Shown: positions 22,900 to 38,400 of the stretch, piece by piece
How the letters are laid out: each line of letters opens with the position of its first letter
Position numbering within the stretch: the first letter of the stretch is position 1
NCBI GenBank assembly: GCA_002007465.1
Contig: LNAC01000689.1
Location: 1,198,983-1,262,982, forward strand
DNA length: 64,000 nucleotides
Source of the DNA: Ailurus styani
Taxonomy: Eukaryota > Chordata > Mammalia > Carnivora > Ailuridae
Direction of reading: 5' to 3'
The notes under the pieces: model-generated
The model's database searches: none
What the model was told of the DNA's origin: nothing
Seen by the model: only the letters and a program-made list of their open reading frames with translations
Made by a program: the position numbers and the translations under genes

Positions 22900-25800
22900 T
22901 TATATTAATAATGACTGCTATCGATCTCTTTATAATGAATTCATAAGCATAAAAAATTCAGCAATATAAATACCATGAACTACTGGATTTCTCATAAGTG
23001 GCCCTTGGCAGGTGTTTCTAGTAAACAAGCCATTAATATAAAGGAAAACAAATATTTACATTTATTAACTGAAAAAAACGCAAATCATATGCAATTAGAA
23101 TGTGCAAGTTGAACCACTAGGTGGCATATTAACACCGTGAAACCATTGCCCCAATTTTTCGGATTGCAGCAGAACACAGCCTTTGGTTGTGATTTATTAA
23201 TTCTATGATATAAACAGAAGAAGCTAAGCTCAATCCTACATCAGTGCTAAATCCAAACCTCCTGGCATGATACATTGTACAGCTCCATGTATCCAAAGAA
23301 GCAATATGCCCTCTTCGAATCTTCCTATTTTTTAAATGATACAAGGTGTAATCTTCAATAGTGTTTATATCTAATTTCCTCTTTCATTCCTCCCTGAAAT
23401 TCGTTGAGATTCTAAATCCTTCCCTTCCGTGGTACCCTACAGCAGCCCTCCTCTCTCGAACCTCTNCCCCCCCCCCGCCCCCGGCCTCCTTCACGGGTGC
23501 CCATCAATAGCCTCCTAAGGTTGATCCAGACTCTTTCACTATGATGAGAAAGGCAGAGAATGAGAAAAGGAAACATGTAAAATGTGATCGTCTTCCAAAA
23601 AGGAACAAACTTAGGGATGTGAGATTAGAAGCAGGCCATAAGCAAATACTGAATTCCCACAACAGAAAATTAAAAATGACTCCAATGAGGAAGTTACCAT
23701 ATATTTTGAAAGAGAAATAAAAACTACAAATATGAAAGAATACAAGAAGATATTCTAGTCTAAATTAATCTGGCAGCAAATGTCTGCCTGTCCAATAAAA
23801 ATCGAAGTGTCATGAAAGCAAGGGCCTTATCATTATTAATCTTGTCGGTTTTGATCACAGCACTTAGAACACAGAAGGGGAACCGTAAATATTTGTAAAA
23901 GTAATGAATGCACGGAAGGTTGAATTCAACAAAGTTCAACTCATGGCGACAATGGGATGCGTGGAAGGATAGGTGACTCGGTGAGTGCGGTGGACGGACG
24001 GGGCATTCTCAGTAGAAAGATTATCCTGTAAAAAGTCTGAAGATGGGAGATCAAGGCATGTGGAGGAAGCATCTGGGAACTGGCCTGGCTAGAAAGGATA
24101 CTGTGTTTGGAAAACAGTAGGAAATAAGGCTGCCTGAGAAACAGATGGTTCAAAAGTGGGAAAGAGTGAGGAAAAACCAGCGACCCCGTCTTGGCTCCCC
24201 ACATGACCGTGTGACGACCTCCAGCCATCTGCCTCCATTACCCTTGACTCAGTTTCTTCACATATAAATAAAGATACCTACCTCAGGGGCTAGTTTTCAG
24301 AATTAAATGGTTGAGGAGAAAATATCTAGCTTATGTTAAACACTCAAAACTTTTTTTGTTCTTTTTCTTTTGTGCATGGTGTATCCTTAGTTACTAAAAC
24401 AGTACCTGACACAGTAGATACTCAATAAATATGTGTTGAATTAATGAAAAAATAAGATGGAAGGAGATAATAGGCAGCATTAAAGGTAGATGAATTGGGG
24501 CCTCACATATTAGGCCATGATATATAATAAGTTCTAAATTACTTTTTAAAAGATAAAAACTTGAACTTGTACCTAAATGCTATTATGATGATGATAAATC
24601 AATAAATTAAGAATTAAGTACAAGTACTTCTGGATATATACTTTTTCTCATTTACTAATTAATTTATTTTTTGAGAGGGAAAGAGAACACAAGCAGGGGT
24701 GGGGAAAGGGCAGAGGGAGCGGAAGAGACAGAACACAAGTAGGCTCGATGCCCAGGTATGGAGCTCACTGTGGGGCTCCGTCTCATGGCCCTGAGATCTT
24801 GACCTGATCTGAAATCAAGAGTCGGATGCTTAACTGACTGAGCCACCCTGGCACCCCACTTTTCCTCATCTTAATTAGCATCTAGTAGTTAACACTTTGT
24901 AGAACTATTTGAGAAAGAATTTTAAAAGCTCATTATTATGCGCTATTGGCATATACTAAATAAACTGACACTTAGCCTGTTCTTAGAATATGCCTACTGA
25001 TTTAATAAATTGAATGAATGGGACTGCATAACAGTCCATTTTCTTGTGAGTGCTGAATCAACAAGGTCCGGGGAAAGGAGCTCTCAGAGCCACACTCTCT
25101 CCAGATCAAAGTGGTGGTTTATGAGGAGAGCGTGTAGCCACACTCCAGGCCCAGGCATACATGGCCTAGAAAGTCTACGTGGTCAGAAATCCTGCCTCCA
25201 ACTCATAGACCTGCCTCCTTGCTATCTCTTCTTCCTATCACCTCCAACTCTTCAACAATTTCAGCCAATAAGTCAACAGCATTTTAAAAATCATTCATGA
25301 AAATTTTACTGCATATTTCTTTTAGGTGCCAGGCATTGAGATGAGCGTCTCTGGAGGATCCAAGAGGTAAATAAGGCAAGTTATTGTTTTTAAAGGGTTT
25401 CAGATTTCTAATTCAAAGCAGAAGACAATATGAACACTGATATTATTATCATTATCATATTAGCTGCTTCAATTGGTTGAGTGTGTCTTACATGCTACGC
25501 CCTTAAATTATATTATTTTACTTAATCCTCACCCTGGTCTTATAGGATATGCATCACTGTTTCCCCTTACAAACGAGGAAAGGAAAATTTTGAAGTTAGC
25601 CAACGTGTCCAAGGTCACTCAGCCAAGAGGGAGGAAGCAAGGATTTGAACACCCAATTTGGTCTGACTCCAAAGCCTCTGCGTTTCCTGCATACCACATG
25701 TCTATTGGTGTAAGTCACTCTACGTTTCTATGTTAAGTTTCTTAAAAAACAAAAACAAAAACAAAAACCACCCACCAGCATCAAATACCACCATTGTAAA

Positions 25801-28800
25801 AGAACTGAGGCAATGCTCAGTGAGAAGGAATTTGGGAGGACTGAGTAAGTGCCAAAACCTGATCCTGACAAGAAACCCAGGCTGCTGTCAGGACGAGAGC
25901 AGAAACAGAGCGCAAGTTCTCTAAAGATGAATGAGAATTTAGGTTCAGCCAAGCAGGCCAGCTAGGATCTCTGGAGAAAATAAAGCAACAGAAGCATACA
26001 GCTGTTGGAGACAGGGTGGCCTTTTCAGAATAAAATGTTAAGTTAACTGAAGATGAAAACCTGGGGCGCCTGGGTGGCTCAGTGGGTTAAAGCCTCTGCC
26101 TTCATCAGCTCAGGTCATGATCTCAGGGTCCTGGGATCGAGTCCTGCATCGGGCTCTCTGCTCAGCAGGGAGCCTGCTTCCTCCTCTCTCTCTGCCTGCC
26201 TCTCTGCCTACTTGTAATCTCTCTCTCTGTCAAATAAATAAATAAAATCTTAAAAAAAAAGAAAAGACACACATGTGGAAACTGTCTTCTCTGGAGTTGG
26301 CAGTAGGGGTCTGCATTAGAAGAGTTTACATTCCCAGGGTTCACAATTTGCAAGCAGCTCTGACAGCCCGCAGCAAGTAGTTAGGTTTGCTGCCTTGCTG
26401 AGGTGTGAATTAGTAAGGTACTCTATTCAGATGGTGTGGGAATGAGTGATTTAGCTACTGACTGAGCCGAAAGAGCTCTCTGGCATTTTACCTGGCAGTT
26501 TTGTTGGTCTTCATTTATCAATCACTTATCAAGAAGCTTTTGATTCTGATAAAATGTTTTCTTGGTTAGAAGCGAGGGTTTGGGAAGGGTCATCAAAAAA
26601 GAGACAAAACACCAGTGAACACTGGAATTCCTACCTGGGTATGAAATGTACATGCATGCAGACACACACACACACATACCACGAATCACTTGAACACAAG
26701 TCTCAGTGGTCATATAATTTAAGAGAAAACTTACATTCATTCATGCAACCTCCAAGCCCCAAAATTTACTGCCTAGGCTGCTATTACCTGTATAGACTTG
26801 CCTATATTATTAATTCTGGGCATTTGCAAAGGTCTTGGGTGTATTCATCCTGGTATAGGATATAGACACACATAGGTATGTTTCCCATTCATCAAGCAGC
26901 TTCTGACTGTTCATAAGTCACCTGAGGATTCACTATTGCTGTTATGACAGGGGTTCTTATACCTGTTTCAGAGATAAGGCAACTGAGGCCCAAACATTCT
27001 AAGTAGCTTATTCAAAGTCACACAAGTGGCCCATCTGAGATCTAAATGAGATATAAAGCCCATGGCCTTTTCCCTACACATCATGCCAGAGAAGTTCTTG
27101 GAAGCAATTAAATCCTGCTTTACTAATTAATGTTTGATGAGCGGTATGTCAGGAAAGTTATTTTGGAATTTAATCCATTTTTGCTTGGGCTTTTACTTTT
27201 TCATCTATGTGTCAAACAAACTGCTTTGAAGAATATATAAACAGAACTATATCATTCTTTATAGCAAATAGCTTAGCAGGTTTTATATAAACCAGACCTG
27301 AAAAACAATGAGAAAAATGTAGTTGTTTAAATTACAGATATAGTTATCTATCCATGCACACTCATCTATAATATATACAGATATGTACATATATAGATAT
27401 ACTTATAAATATATATATATGTATGTATGTATGTGTATCCTTTTATTTTTCCAAGTCTGAGAGGATATTTATATATTCCTACAGTCTGTTTTTTTTTTTC
27501 ATTTGAGGACAACTGATTAAGTTTAATACATTTCATCCTAAGGAATACATTGTTTTGAGTCTGTTAGTTTCATAGTAGAAATAGGATTTTTCTGATATTT
27601 TCTCTTAGTTCTCTTTTGACAGCATGGGGTTTTATAAAACACAAATCTCTATCTTGAGAATGTCTGTTCACTCCCTATAAATCATAGATTAACATACTGA
27701 TTTTCTCTTAATAGTCTTTAAATTTTCAGCACAGCATATGGATTTCAGATGACCACTGAGTGTAAGATAAAAGCAAAAAGAAAAAATATATTTAGAAAAC
27801 TAATCCCATAAATACAGGACCCTCATCCATATGTCATGCTTTCTTTGGCACCATTTGCAAAGTATCCAAAAAGACTGGCAAATCAGATACAAAACCTTTC
27901 CCTCTTCAATTAATTTCTTTTTCTTTTACTCTTTTTTTTTTTTTAATGTGCAAAATCCAGCTAGGCTAATGAAGTTGGGCTTTCACAATGGATAATAATC
28001 TGTCAGACACTGTGATTTGTAACTACAAGCCAACGGGATTCCAGTTACCCAACAGTGTTCTTAAGTGGTGAGTTAGAGATCACAGAATTTCACACAGTCA
28101 CAGAATCTTAGCAGCAGATATACTGGGGTTAGGGATGACCTAAGTGAAGAGAAGGACTTGTTTCTGAAGTCCCTAACGCAGTGTACTTGATATCTCATGG
28201 ACTAAAACTGGGAAGGCTGCTACTTTTGGCAACATCCCCAATATCTACAAAACTAAAGGCATTTAAAAGCATGAGTGTATCTATGAAAACTCGTGATATT
28301 TTAGCAGATTGACTACATTTCTGGTTACACTCACTTTCCTACTCTTCTATTTCCTTCTTATCACTGTTCTTCCTACTCATAATTATTTTTATCAGATGAC
28401 GAATACCTTAGATACTTCGGGAAAGAAGCTGAGTATTAACCAATCCTTCAATCAAATAATCGTATAAAATATGGACTCTGCCAAGTTAGAGGGATTACTT
28501 TTTCTTATTTGTGACTTTTTTAGGGTTCTTCTGGAGAGTTAAAAAGTAATGTACAAAAATAAAATGGTACAATTTGGGTGGTATGAATCATAAATCTTAT
28601 TTTTATTTTTAATGAATTAAAAAGGTATTGCTATGTGCATGTGATATGAAGTATGTGACATTATCAATGATCACAGGAGATACTTACATCAATGTTGTTC
28701 AGGGTATTGAAGTGCATGAGATCATGCAACCTTTTGAATGCTTGATTTGGATATTGAAAGTTGAAGGTGGAAAACGGTGATTCGGGGTCATCGAAAATAT

Positions 28801-31800
28801 CAAAATCTGCTATCTCTTTCTCTTCTTTAGTGTCTCTCAGAACACCTAAATATTAAAAGAGTCTCAAATGGTGTGATTTTGAAAACAGCAAAATACCTCT
28901 AAACCCCCCCAAAAGAAAACATACAAATAGCTGTAAACATAACATAGGGAGCCCCCACTGGGGTCATGGGATCTGTGGTATAGACTGTTGTGCTCCCACC
29001 CATATTCCCTGGGTTGGGATATCCAGGTGTTCTGCCTGGGAAACTTGCAATTGCCCGCTTCTGCATCTTTCTACCCCATCCTGCAACAGGGGGGAGGCTG
29101 TTTTGCTCTCTAGCAGCAGGATGTAAATTCTGGTAAATAACACTGTGCCCCAGGCAGCAGTCAACCAAAGGCTCTAGGAAGTTAGGATAGAAATACCCCA
29201 GTTTCCTTGCCTCTTGCGGTATGAATGGGAAGGATGATTCTGGAACATAGTTTCTATTCCATTTCCTAGGCCTTCCCAACAGGATCAAATGCTCCTCAGG
29301 GTAGTTGGCTTACTCACACATCTTTGGTCGTCTACCGTCCTTTATCCCTTCCCTACATCCTTAGTAACATTCCCCAGTCCACTCAAATAAACAGTCTGCA
29401 CTCGAATTCTTTTCCTGGAATCTGCTTCTGGGGGAATCCAAACCAAACATTACCTAACTCTGTTCATGCCACAGGAATCCCCTATCTCTCCTTGAGAATT
29501 AACAGTGACAGAAAATTTTCTAGATTTCAAGTACTCTACTTTCAATAACTAAAAATGCTCACCAATTCTTCCTTCTCTTGTTTTGAATTATGACTTGTAA
29601 TAACCTTCCTTCCTACTGATCCTTTCTCTGTCTTCCTCCACCATCTGGAAGATCACTTTCTTCTCCACCATCCCATGTCAAATCTGCCATGACTATCTTT
29701 CCTATCATAACTGCACTTTCTCGTCCAAGGATAATATGATTTTTAGGCCTTGCATATGCTGCCCATCAATCTCTAGATCTCCTTTTGTTACTCACTATTT
29801 TCCAGGATATAGAAGAAACTATAGACTCTGGGTGTAGTAAAACAGGACAACTGTGCCTTGAACTTGATTCTCTTTTTCTAGGAAACATAACAAAGCAATC
29901 TGAAATGACCAGGTTGTATGGCTGGATATATTAATCCTGTGGTCACTTAAAGTTCCCAGAGTTTTTACATGATTTGCTCTGAAACAAGGGATCCCTTGCA
30001 AGGGTAATTTTCAAAATATTTAATAATCCCTATGACAAGAGCACCAATTAACGAGAACAAACATAAGCCCAGTTTTGAGTAAAGCCCCAGAGATTTTTTT
30101 TTTATTTTTTTTTAAAGATTTTTTTTTTTTATTTATTCATTTGACACACAGAGAGAGAGAGATTACAAGTAGGCAGAGAGGCAGGCAGAGAGGAGAGAGG
30201 AGGAAGCAGGCTCCCCGCCGAGCAGAGAGCCCGATGCGGGCCTCGATCCCAGGACCCTGGGATCATGACCTGAGCCGAAGGCAGCGGCTCTAACCCACCG
30301 AGCCACCCAGGCGCCCAAGCCCCAGAGATTTTTATTGAGCCGGTTGTTGATGAATCAGTTTCTGAATTATGAAGAACTCAGGGAATCTTGTTGGGAGAAA
30401 GAGGGGAAGTATCTGAGGTCTCAGGATAGGAGCTATTTATCAAGGTAAGGGAAGCATTCAAAATTGTAGTAGCTAGTACATCGAGTGCTGTTATAAGCCC
30501 GCTAAATATCCATCTTGCTCCTTACCAGATTTCTACTTTACAGAATATAATTTATTCCCCACATACCTGGAGCCTTGTACTTTCTGAAGTTGATGTTGGC
30601 CAGAACAAAGTGGATGATAGTTGGGCAATCTTTCTCCATATCAGGATTCTTGGGTTTAAAGACATAGCACTCCTTCAGTCCCTCTCGATCAAACACTTGA
30701 GGATCAATCTTTGGAAAAGGGAGCTTGTTCATTTTGGCCCACTTTTCTGCAAGTAGAAGTTCCTACGAAGGAGAGGTAAAGATGCATTTGGGATTTTTCA
30801 GCTTTCATTTATACATTTGGTCTGGCCATCATTCAATATTCATCAGATGTTAATTGTGTGCTAGCAATGTGCTCCTTGCTAAAATGAACAATGAAGCTCT
30901 AAAGAAGCTCATTAATCTGAAAAAAATTACAAAAGCACTCTATAAACAAACTTGCTATTATGTTAGTTCTTGGCATAGAGCTAGTTCCATAGGAGGCATG
31001 TGAAAATTTACTGATGAACTGAACTGAATGAAATTATAGTGATATAACTATTAGAGGAAAAAAACACATTAGGGCTCTGACTATTTATAAACCATATGAA
31101 CATTTTTTAACCCTTCAGAGTCAAAGAATGATGAAGCAAAATGAGGAACACTCTGGTACTGAATTTTCACCTGTACCTTCTCAACACAACCAAGTAAAAG
31201 TAGTAAATTTTATGTATACAAATATATTTGAGTTACTCTGAATCAGCTTTTTCTTTTTTGGCTTATGTTTATGAAAAGAATTTAACTTCTGGACTCAGAA
31301 CGTTATATGTGTAGTGGCCAACAGTGGGCCAGACAGGGAAACCAAGAGTTTAGTTAATGGGCATGGCAGATTGTGTGATGGTTTCCACCTATTAGCTCCT
31401 CTCCCAGTAAGAGAATTATACATCCCCAGAAGAATGAGAGGACACCTAGACAGAACAACAGCAGTTCATCTGTAGCTGCTGACATGAAACATGACCAAGA
31501 AATACATGTTTGTTGTTGGTCACCGAGATTTTAGGTGTGTTTCTGCATCAAGGCTGATGAGTGCAGTGGGTAAGCACACACACGCAGTATTGGATCTAAA
31601 CAAAAAAGCATAAATTAATATGGAGAGATGCCATAAATAAGCTTATTTATATTTATGTACAGCTTAGGGGGTAGTGGGAAAAATAAGAAGCAAACTTACT
31701 AGTAAAAGGGCAGACTCCGGGGCTTGATTGCCTGAGTTTAAAAGCTGTGGGACCACAGGCATGTTCCCTCATGTCGCTACACTCAATAGCCTCAAATATA

Positions 31801-34800
31801 AAATGAGTATGATAACAATAATGTATATCTCATGATTGCCATTAGAATAATGTCCGTACAGTATTTAGAACAGTGATGGACACCTATCACTTGCTATACA
31901 GAAGTTTGATAAATAAATGTCAATAGAGGAGAAGAGATGGAAGGGGAAAAGGAAGAAAAGAAAAGGAAGAAGAAAGAGAGACAGGTACAGAGAAAGTCCC
32001 ATAGCAATGAGGTTTTAGGGAAATGATCATTACAATCTTACATTATTTTAACTACTCTTTGTCATCACATTGATTTATTCAGTGATAACTGTTAGTTGCA
32101 GATCAAAGCTCCATGCTGAGGTGGGGACATCACAGTGAATGAAACTCTTGTCATTATGGGATTTATAGCCTGGTGAGTGAGCAACAATAATCAAATAACT
32201 CCTTTGCTTAAAACTGTAGTAAATGCTATGAAAAAAGTATTCACCATGAGATTTGCAGTACCTGTGGACTATTCCCTCCGAGGGTACATTAATTCATTCT
32301 ATAATTATGTTCTATGTTCTAGGCACAACTTGGCTGTCTTTGAATCCTGGAAGATCATAGATCAATGGGAAAGATAAAAATAGATATCATGGTACAGTAT
32401 GACAGAGGCAGAGGATGTGCGGGATGGCTTCATGCCAGGGCCGTGGAGTCTGAAAGGCCCACCTCAAACACAGACACCTTGATTTGCTAGCTGGGTGGTC
32501 TGAGACACACCATGTAGCCACCACAAGTCAATAGGGAAGACATTATTTTGCGGTATGTATGTAGTGATATTCCCCTAATGGCACCATGGGAATCATAAGA
32601 ACCAACCAACCAACCAAACAGGGACCAGGCTGTTCACTATCCCTGAAATAGTAGGCTCCCAATCACCTACATTCCACCTGTTTCTTATTTCTCAGCAACT
32701 TATTTTCTATCACTGTATGTAAAGTTAATACCATTATCCTCCTCAGGATTGCTATGAGGATTAAATGAGATGATGTATTTTTAAAAACTCATTTATTTAT
32801 ATTTAATAATATAATTTATATTTTAAATATTTATATTTAAAATAGCACCTTAAATTAATAGAAAAATATACATTGAACTTTCACTGTTCTTGATCCTTCT
32901 GGAATGTTGTGAATTTTACATTGATCAACTTTCAATGCCATTTACAATAAAAATCTGGGAGAACAAAGGATTTAATGTATATTAAAGCAGTTGTTGCATA
33001 AACTAGTAGGAAAATAATATATTTTACTAAAAAATTGTATTTTATTATACAATATTATTATATTTATATAGATATTCTAGTTTGAAATTTGAGGAAATTT
33101 AAGGAAACTTTATCACTATCTCCTTTTTTACCTCCTGGTCAGTTGAATTATACAGTTTATTTCTTGTCTGGCACTTTCACAATTATTCATTCAAGATTAT
33201 TCAACACCGAGGGAAAAAATCAAAAAAGATGGGATCAGGAAGGAGACAAACCATAAGAGACTCTTAATCTCACGAAACAAACTGAGGGTTACTGGAGGGT
33301 GGGAGAGTAGGGATAGGGTGGGCGGGTTATGGACATTGGGGAGGGTTTGTGCTATGGTGAGTGCTGTGAAAGGTGTAAGCCTGATGATTCACAGACCTGT
33401 ACCCCTGAGGAAAAAAAAAAAAAAAGATTTTTCAACACCAAGAGAAAACCAAAATTTCATACTGTGGATCAATTGCGTGAGAATGAGGCAAAAAAAGAGC
33501 TTTCTAGTGTTTACAAACATGACTCAGGATGACTAACGATGTGAGGATGTGTGGGGAGAGAGAGGAAGGGAACTTCGTGAGGTAAAAGACCAAGCTATTT
33601 TTAGGTAGATGTTTCATGCTGGAATCAGGAAGCGATCGAAACTTTCCCTTTCCTGATATGATCCTTCTGTGGAAAAGGTTAAAAACTGATGACTATAGAG
33701 ACGGTGATTACAGGATGGAAAAACTACCTCCTTTCTGATGTCTCGATTCTCTGTTTGTAAAGACTGAGAAACAATGACCCAGACTATGACTAGAGCAGAC
33801 GAGTTTGAAAGGGGTATTTTAGAAGAATACCGTGAGCAAGAACATTGCTCCTTTGTAAATTATGGCAATATTGCCTATCGTAAGTGTCCATTTTGGTTAT
33901 TGTACACCTCGTATACTTCAGATTTCCACAAACTAATTCACAGTAAATTTACATAGTACTAAAATGATTTTCTGTGGAGATAAAAATTTGACAGTACCCT
34001 TCAACATGACAATTTATAAGATGTACTCATTTTTGAGTACTAAGACACTGTGAAGGGTAAGAAAAACTGTCTAAATGACACAGAAATATATTCAAACTAT
34101 AGTGTGAGTGGCATATAGATGCCATTTTATTTATTTTTATAGATGGATAAATATATATTTATATGTATTTTTAAAATATATAACTATTTATATAATATAT
34201 ATTTATATATAATAAATTAGCTTTTCTCAAGAGGAAATGAGCTTTTTCTCTGCACACACCTAGGGTATGTGCTTTATATGATGTTTCTCAATATTTACAG
34301 TCTATTTTTGGATTAGGAATAGGTATAAGTATAAATATGCACATATTTACATATTTTATATGGAAAATATGTAAAAGCACACATATTTATATGTAAATAT
34401 GTAAATAAATAGAATCTTAAAAAAGTGATTGAAGCAAGTAGAAGATACAATGGACAGAAACTACAGTTTAGAATTCAATATTTTGTGGGTATGGTCATCA
34501 TCACTTCCAATAAAAAGGATGCTGGTATTAGAATCCAAGAACTTTATAATGCGACAGGCATGAAAATAATTTTTGCACATTTAATAATGTGTAGAATTTA
34601 CATAGCACTTTATAGTTCTCGTTAGTTCTTCACTAAGATGTTACTATACTTTCACAAAAATATGTAGAGAACATAATGTTGGGTATATCTACTCATCACA
34701 AGGCATCTGATCCTTAATGACCAATACAGGTTTAGCGGGTTCAGTGGGGGCCCTCCAAAAGATAAGTCCATGCCCTTACCCCCCTACCCAGCCCCAGGAC

Positions 34801-35451
34801 ATATGAATGTGACCTTATTTGGAAGAGGGGTTTTTACAAATGTAATTAGCTGAGAATCTGAAGATGAGATCATCATGGGTTATCTGAGTGGGCCATAAAT
34901 CCAATGACAAATATCCTCGTAAGAAGACACACACACAGAGGAGAGGCCATATGGAGCAGGAGGCTGACACTGGACTTACGTAGCCATAAGCCAACGAAAG
35001 CCTGGATCTGCCAGATGCTGGAAAAGCCAAGGACAAATTCTCCTGTAAAGCCTTTGGAGGGAGGATGGCCCAGAGGAAACCTTGATTTCAATTTCTGGCC
35101 TCCAGAACTGTGAGAGAATACATTTCTGTTGTTTTAAGCCACACTGTTTGTGGTAATTTATGATGCCAGCTCTCAGAAACTAATATTTGAGGTAAATCTG
35201 TAAATGGTACATTTAGCAACAGGCCATTCTCTTTATCAACCATGGTAGATCACTGCCCAGAAAGCTAACACTTGGACCGTTCCACCATGATCGTGCCGTG
35301 ATCCAAAATACAAGTCAGAAGTAAATCGTATTGCAGGGGCTCTAACACAAGGATCATGCCATAATGTTAACAAATAAATTAGGTTAGTGTGGGAAAATAC
35401 AATTCTTTTTCTGTTTTGTCTATTTGTTTGGGGGCGGGGGGATGTGTGTGT

Positions 35452-35492
<41 letters not shown>

Positions 35493-38400
35493 TTTGATGG
35501 AATTTTGGCTGTGAGTGAAAAACAGAAAGATGAAGTCAATTTAGATACATTACTTCTGCCATTTGTAAGGACTAGCTCATCTCCAATTTTTCCTTCTTTC
35601 CTTCCTCCTCTTTGCCTTCCCTCATTGCCTCCTTCTCTCCTTCCTTCTTTCGTTTTTAAGAAAATGAACCCATTGTTCTGGCTTCTGCTCATTAAGCATT
35701 TAAAAGGGCACTGAAAAAATGAGTTAGATTTATGTCCCATACATGGCAACATAATATAAAATAACATTACTTATTACATAATAACTCTAATCTAGTACTC
35801 TCCGTAAAATTTAGTAAGGCCAAAAAAAGCCCAAAAACCTTTAGTGGTAAACTCTGAATTTTCCTATACTCCTTGCTTATTCCTCACCAGAACCAAAGCT
35901 TTCTTAAATATGTTTTTTTTTTCTAAAATCATAGTCTGTTTCCTTTGCAGACTTGAATAGGAAGACCCTGGTTATTTTCATGATCAACATTAAAGATAAA
36001 TGCTATTAGAATTCTCGCTGGATGGACCCTAATGGTGAAATAAATTTGCATGGCATATATCTAAGCTATTAAAGGTTAACAAAAAGAAACTTGACAAAAT
36101 GAAACATAGAGCAGCTTTTCTTAAATCAATTAATAAGAATATTACTTAGACTCATGAGACTCTCTATATCCGGATGTGCCTAAAATCTAAAAAAACCCAA
36201 AACACAAAAAAACAGAAAACCCCCTCCAGTATTACGAACAGTGACATCATCAGTTTCTAATGCCAGTTACAACAGATCTATAAAAAACTGTGATTGCTGC
36301 TATCAAAGCCGTGATATCTATCATTCATATCTCCCTGACAAAATCTGAGACTTAACTGTTCTTATGAAATGCTTATATCAATAATTGTGAAATAAAGTTT
36401 ACAGTATTAATTTTTGGTCCAGCATTTTTGCTCTGTTCTTTTATTACAAATGGCTTTCATATTTCAGTCTCAAAAACAGAAAATTATTCACTATTTAATT
36501 GACCTAATAAAATCCTGTTAATACACTAGAGTTTTCCCCTCCTCTCAAAAAACTTCATGTAGATTCCTCACCAATTTTTAAACCTTATATCTAAAATAAA
36601 TATCCTAAAAAAATAAAAAATAAAATAAATCTCCTACTTCAGCATTAATAGTGTAGTATTTTTATCCATTTAAAAATTATATTTGGGGGGTGCCTGGATG
36701 GCTCAGTTGGTTAAGTGTCTGACTCAATTTCGGCTCAGGTCATAATCCCAAGGTTGTGAGATCCAGCCCTGTGCCAGGTCTGTGCTGGGCATGGAGCCTG
36801 CTTAAAAATCTCTCTCTGTCTTTCCCTCTCCCTCTGCCTCTTACCCCTTCCTCTCTCTCTCTAAAAAAAATTATATTGGGTAATCTTTTAGATCCATAAA
36901 GAAATACATATTTTATAATGACAATCACAACACTCATTAGTTAAAAAAATCATTTTCAATATTCCAAGTGAGCTTAAAAAATTCATTTTGTCTACTTTCA
37001 ACCCCCTGAGGTTCATTTTTTTGGGGGAAAAGTAGTATATAATGTATTGCAATTTCATTTATGTCAAGTCTCTGAAAATACAATTCACTATGCCAGAGTA
37101 ATGGGTTTTATGTGATACTAAACCAGTAATAAAAGGAAATATATACATATGGGGGAGAAGAATGAGATGAAAGGAACTGACTAAATAATTCTAAAGTACG
37201 TCTATAAGCTATTCTATAGCTGGAAATGTCTACAGAATTTGTCACTCTATATGGAGTGATTGTAGACTCTAAGGTGGTAAACATATAACAAAGCTGTATT
37301 AAAATACAGTGTGGTACTGAGAAAAGAACTGTCAGATTGTCAGTTGAACCAATGGAATACAATCAGATTAAACACAAAACAGATCTAGGCATTCTACACT
37401 AATACTATAGTAATGGGATAAAGGAAGCATCACAAATAATGTTTAAAAAGTCTTTGAGGGATTGTATTATTATACACCTAATATACTGAAAAATATTGAG
37501 TTAGAATATTCTAAAATATCATAAAAAGAAAAATATCAATCTGTATGCGACTGATCTTGTTAAATATGAATTTTAAGAATAAAACCAGTGAAAGAAGTGA
37601 CTACATAAATACTGAAAATGTTCAGGTCATCAGAAATAAAAACCCCAATACAAATGACTCATTACATCATATTTGCAAAAATAAGACAAACTTTAATATC
37701 CTTATGATGTAAAATAATACTTCTTCATAAATAACAGCAATACTAATATTCCACTTAAAAGTAGCTTAAAAACTTGGATATATAATAACCATGACAAACT
37801 ATCTACTATCACAAGCAAAGGAAAAAAATTGAAACAAAATATGTTTCTCTTCCTTTCTGTCATATCGTAAATTTTTTAACTTTGTTTTTTTTTTAAAGAA
37901 TTTATTTTTTTATTTGAGAGAGAGAGCACAATTCGAGCAGCAGAGGGAGAGGGAGAAGCAGGCTCCCTGTTTTGACGCAGGGTTCGATCCCAGCACCCTG
38001 GAATCATGTTCTGCGCCAAAGGCAGATGCTTAACTGACAGAGCCACCCACACACTCTAACCTAAGAAATTAAAAAAAAAGTGTGATTAAAGATTCATGTG
38101 CAAGGATAATCACTAGAGAGAAAGTGACAAGACAGCAATAATCTGAAAGTTGAAAATAAAGCGTTGTTAAAAAATTCTTCCACATTCACATATAGAGATA
38201 CCACACTATGTTTATAATTAGGTTTAAAAAATATTTAATGGGGGTGCCTGGGTGGTTCGGTCGTTGGGTGTCTGCCTTCGGCTTGGGTCATGATCCGGGG
38301 GTCCTGGGATTGAGCCCTACATCGGGCTCCCTGCTCAGCGGGAAGCCTGCTTCTCCCTCTCCCACTCCCCCTGCTTGTGTTCCCTCTCTTGCTGTGTCTC

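Larger units (their letters stand above)
20687..28687 (-). other. Last PLA2G4A intron, 8.0 kb
   Basis: This is an AT-rich intron. It holds three Can-SINEs, a (CA)n tract, and MIR-like pieces near 24240-24340, 25440-25710 and 26930-27110. A TA-rich stretch lies at 27360-27440. The somewhat GC-richer patch at 21620-21840 has no feature I recognise. Short open frames here have no exon-like support. Confidence 0.8.

Noticed and set aside
28899..29288. A 129-codon minus-strand frame that might be an extra PLA2G4A exon.
   Set aside because: PLA2G4A phases join perfectly between 28845 and 30567 without it, and it overlaps LTR-like sequence.
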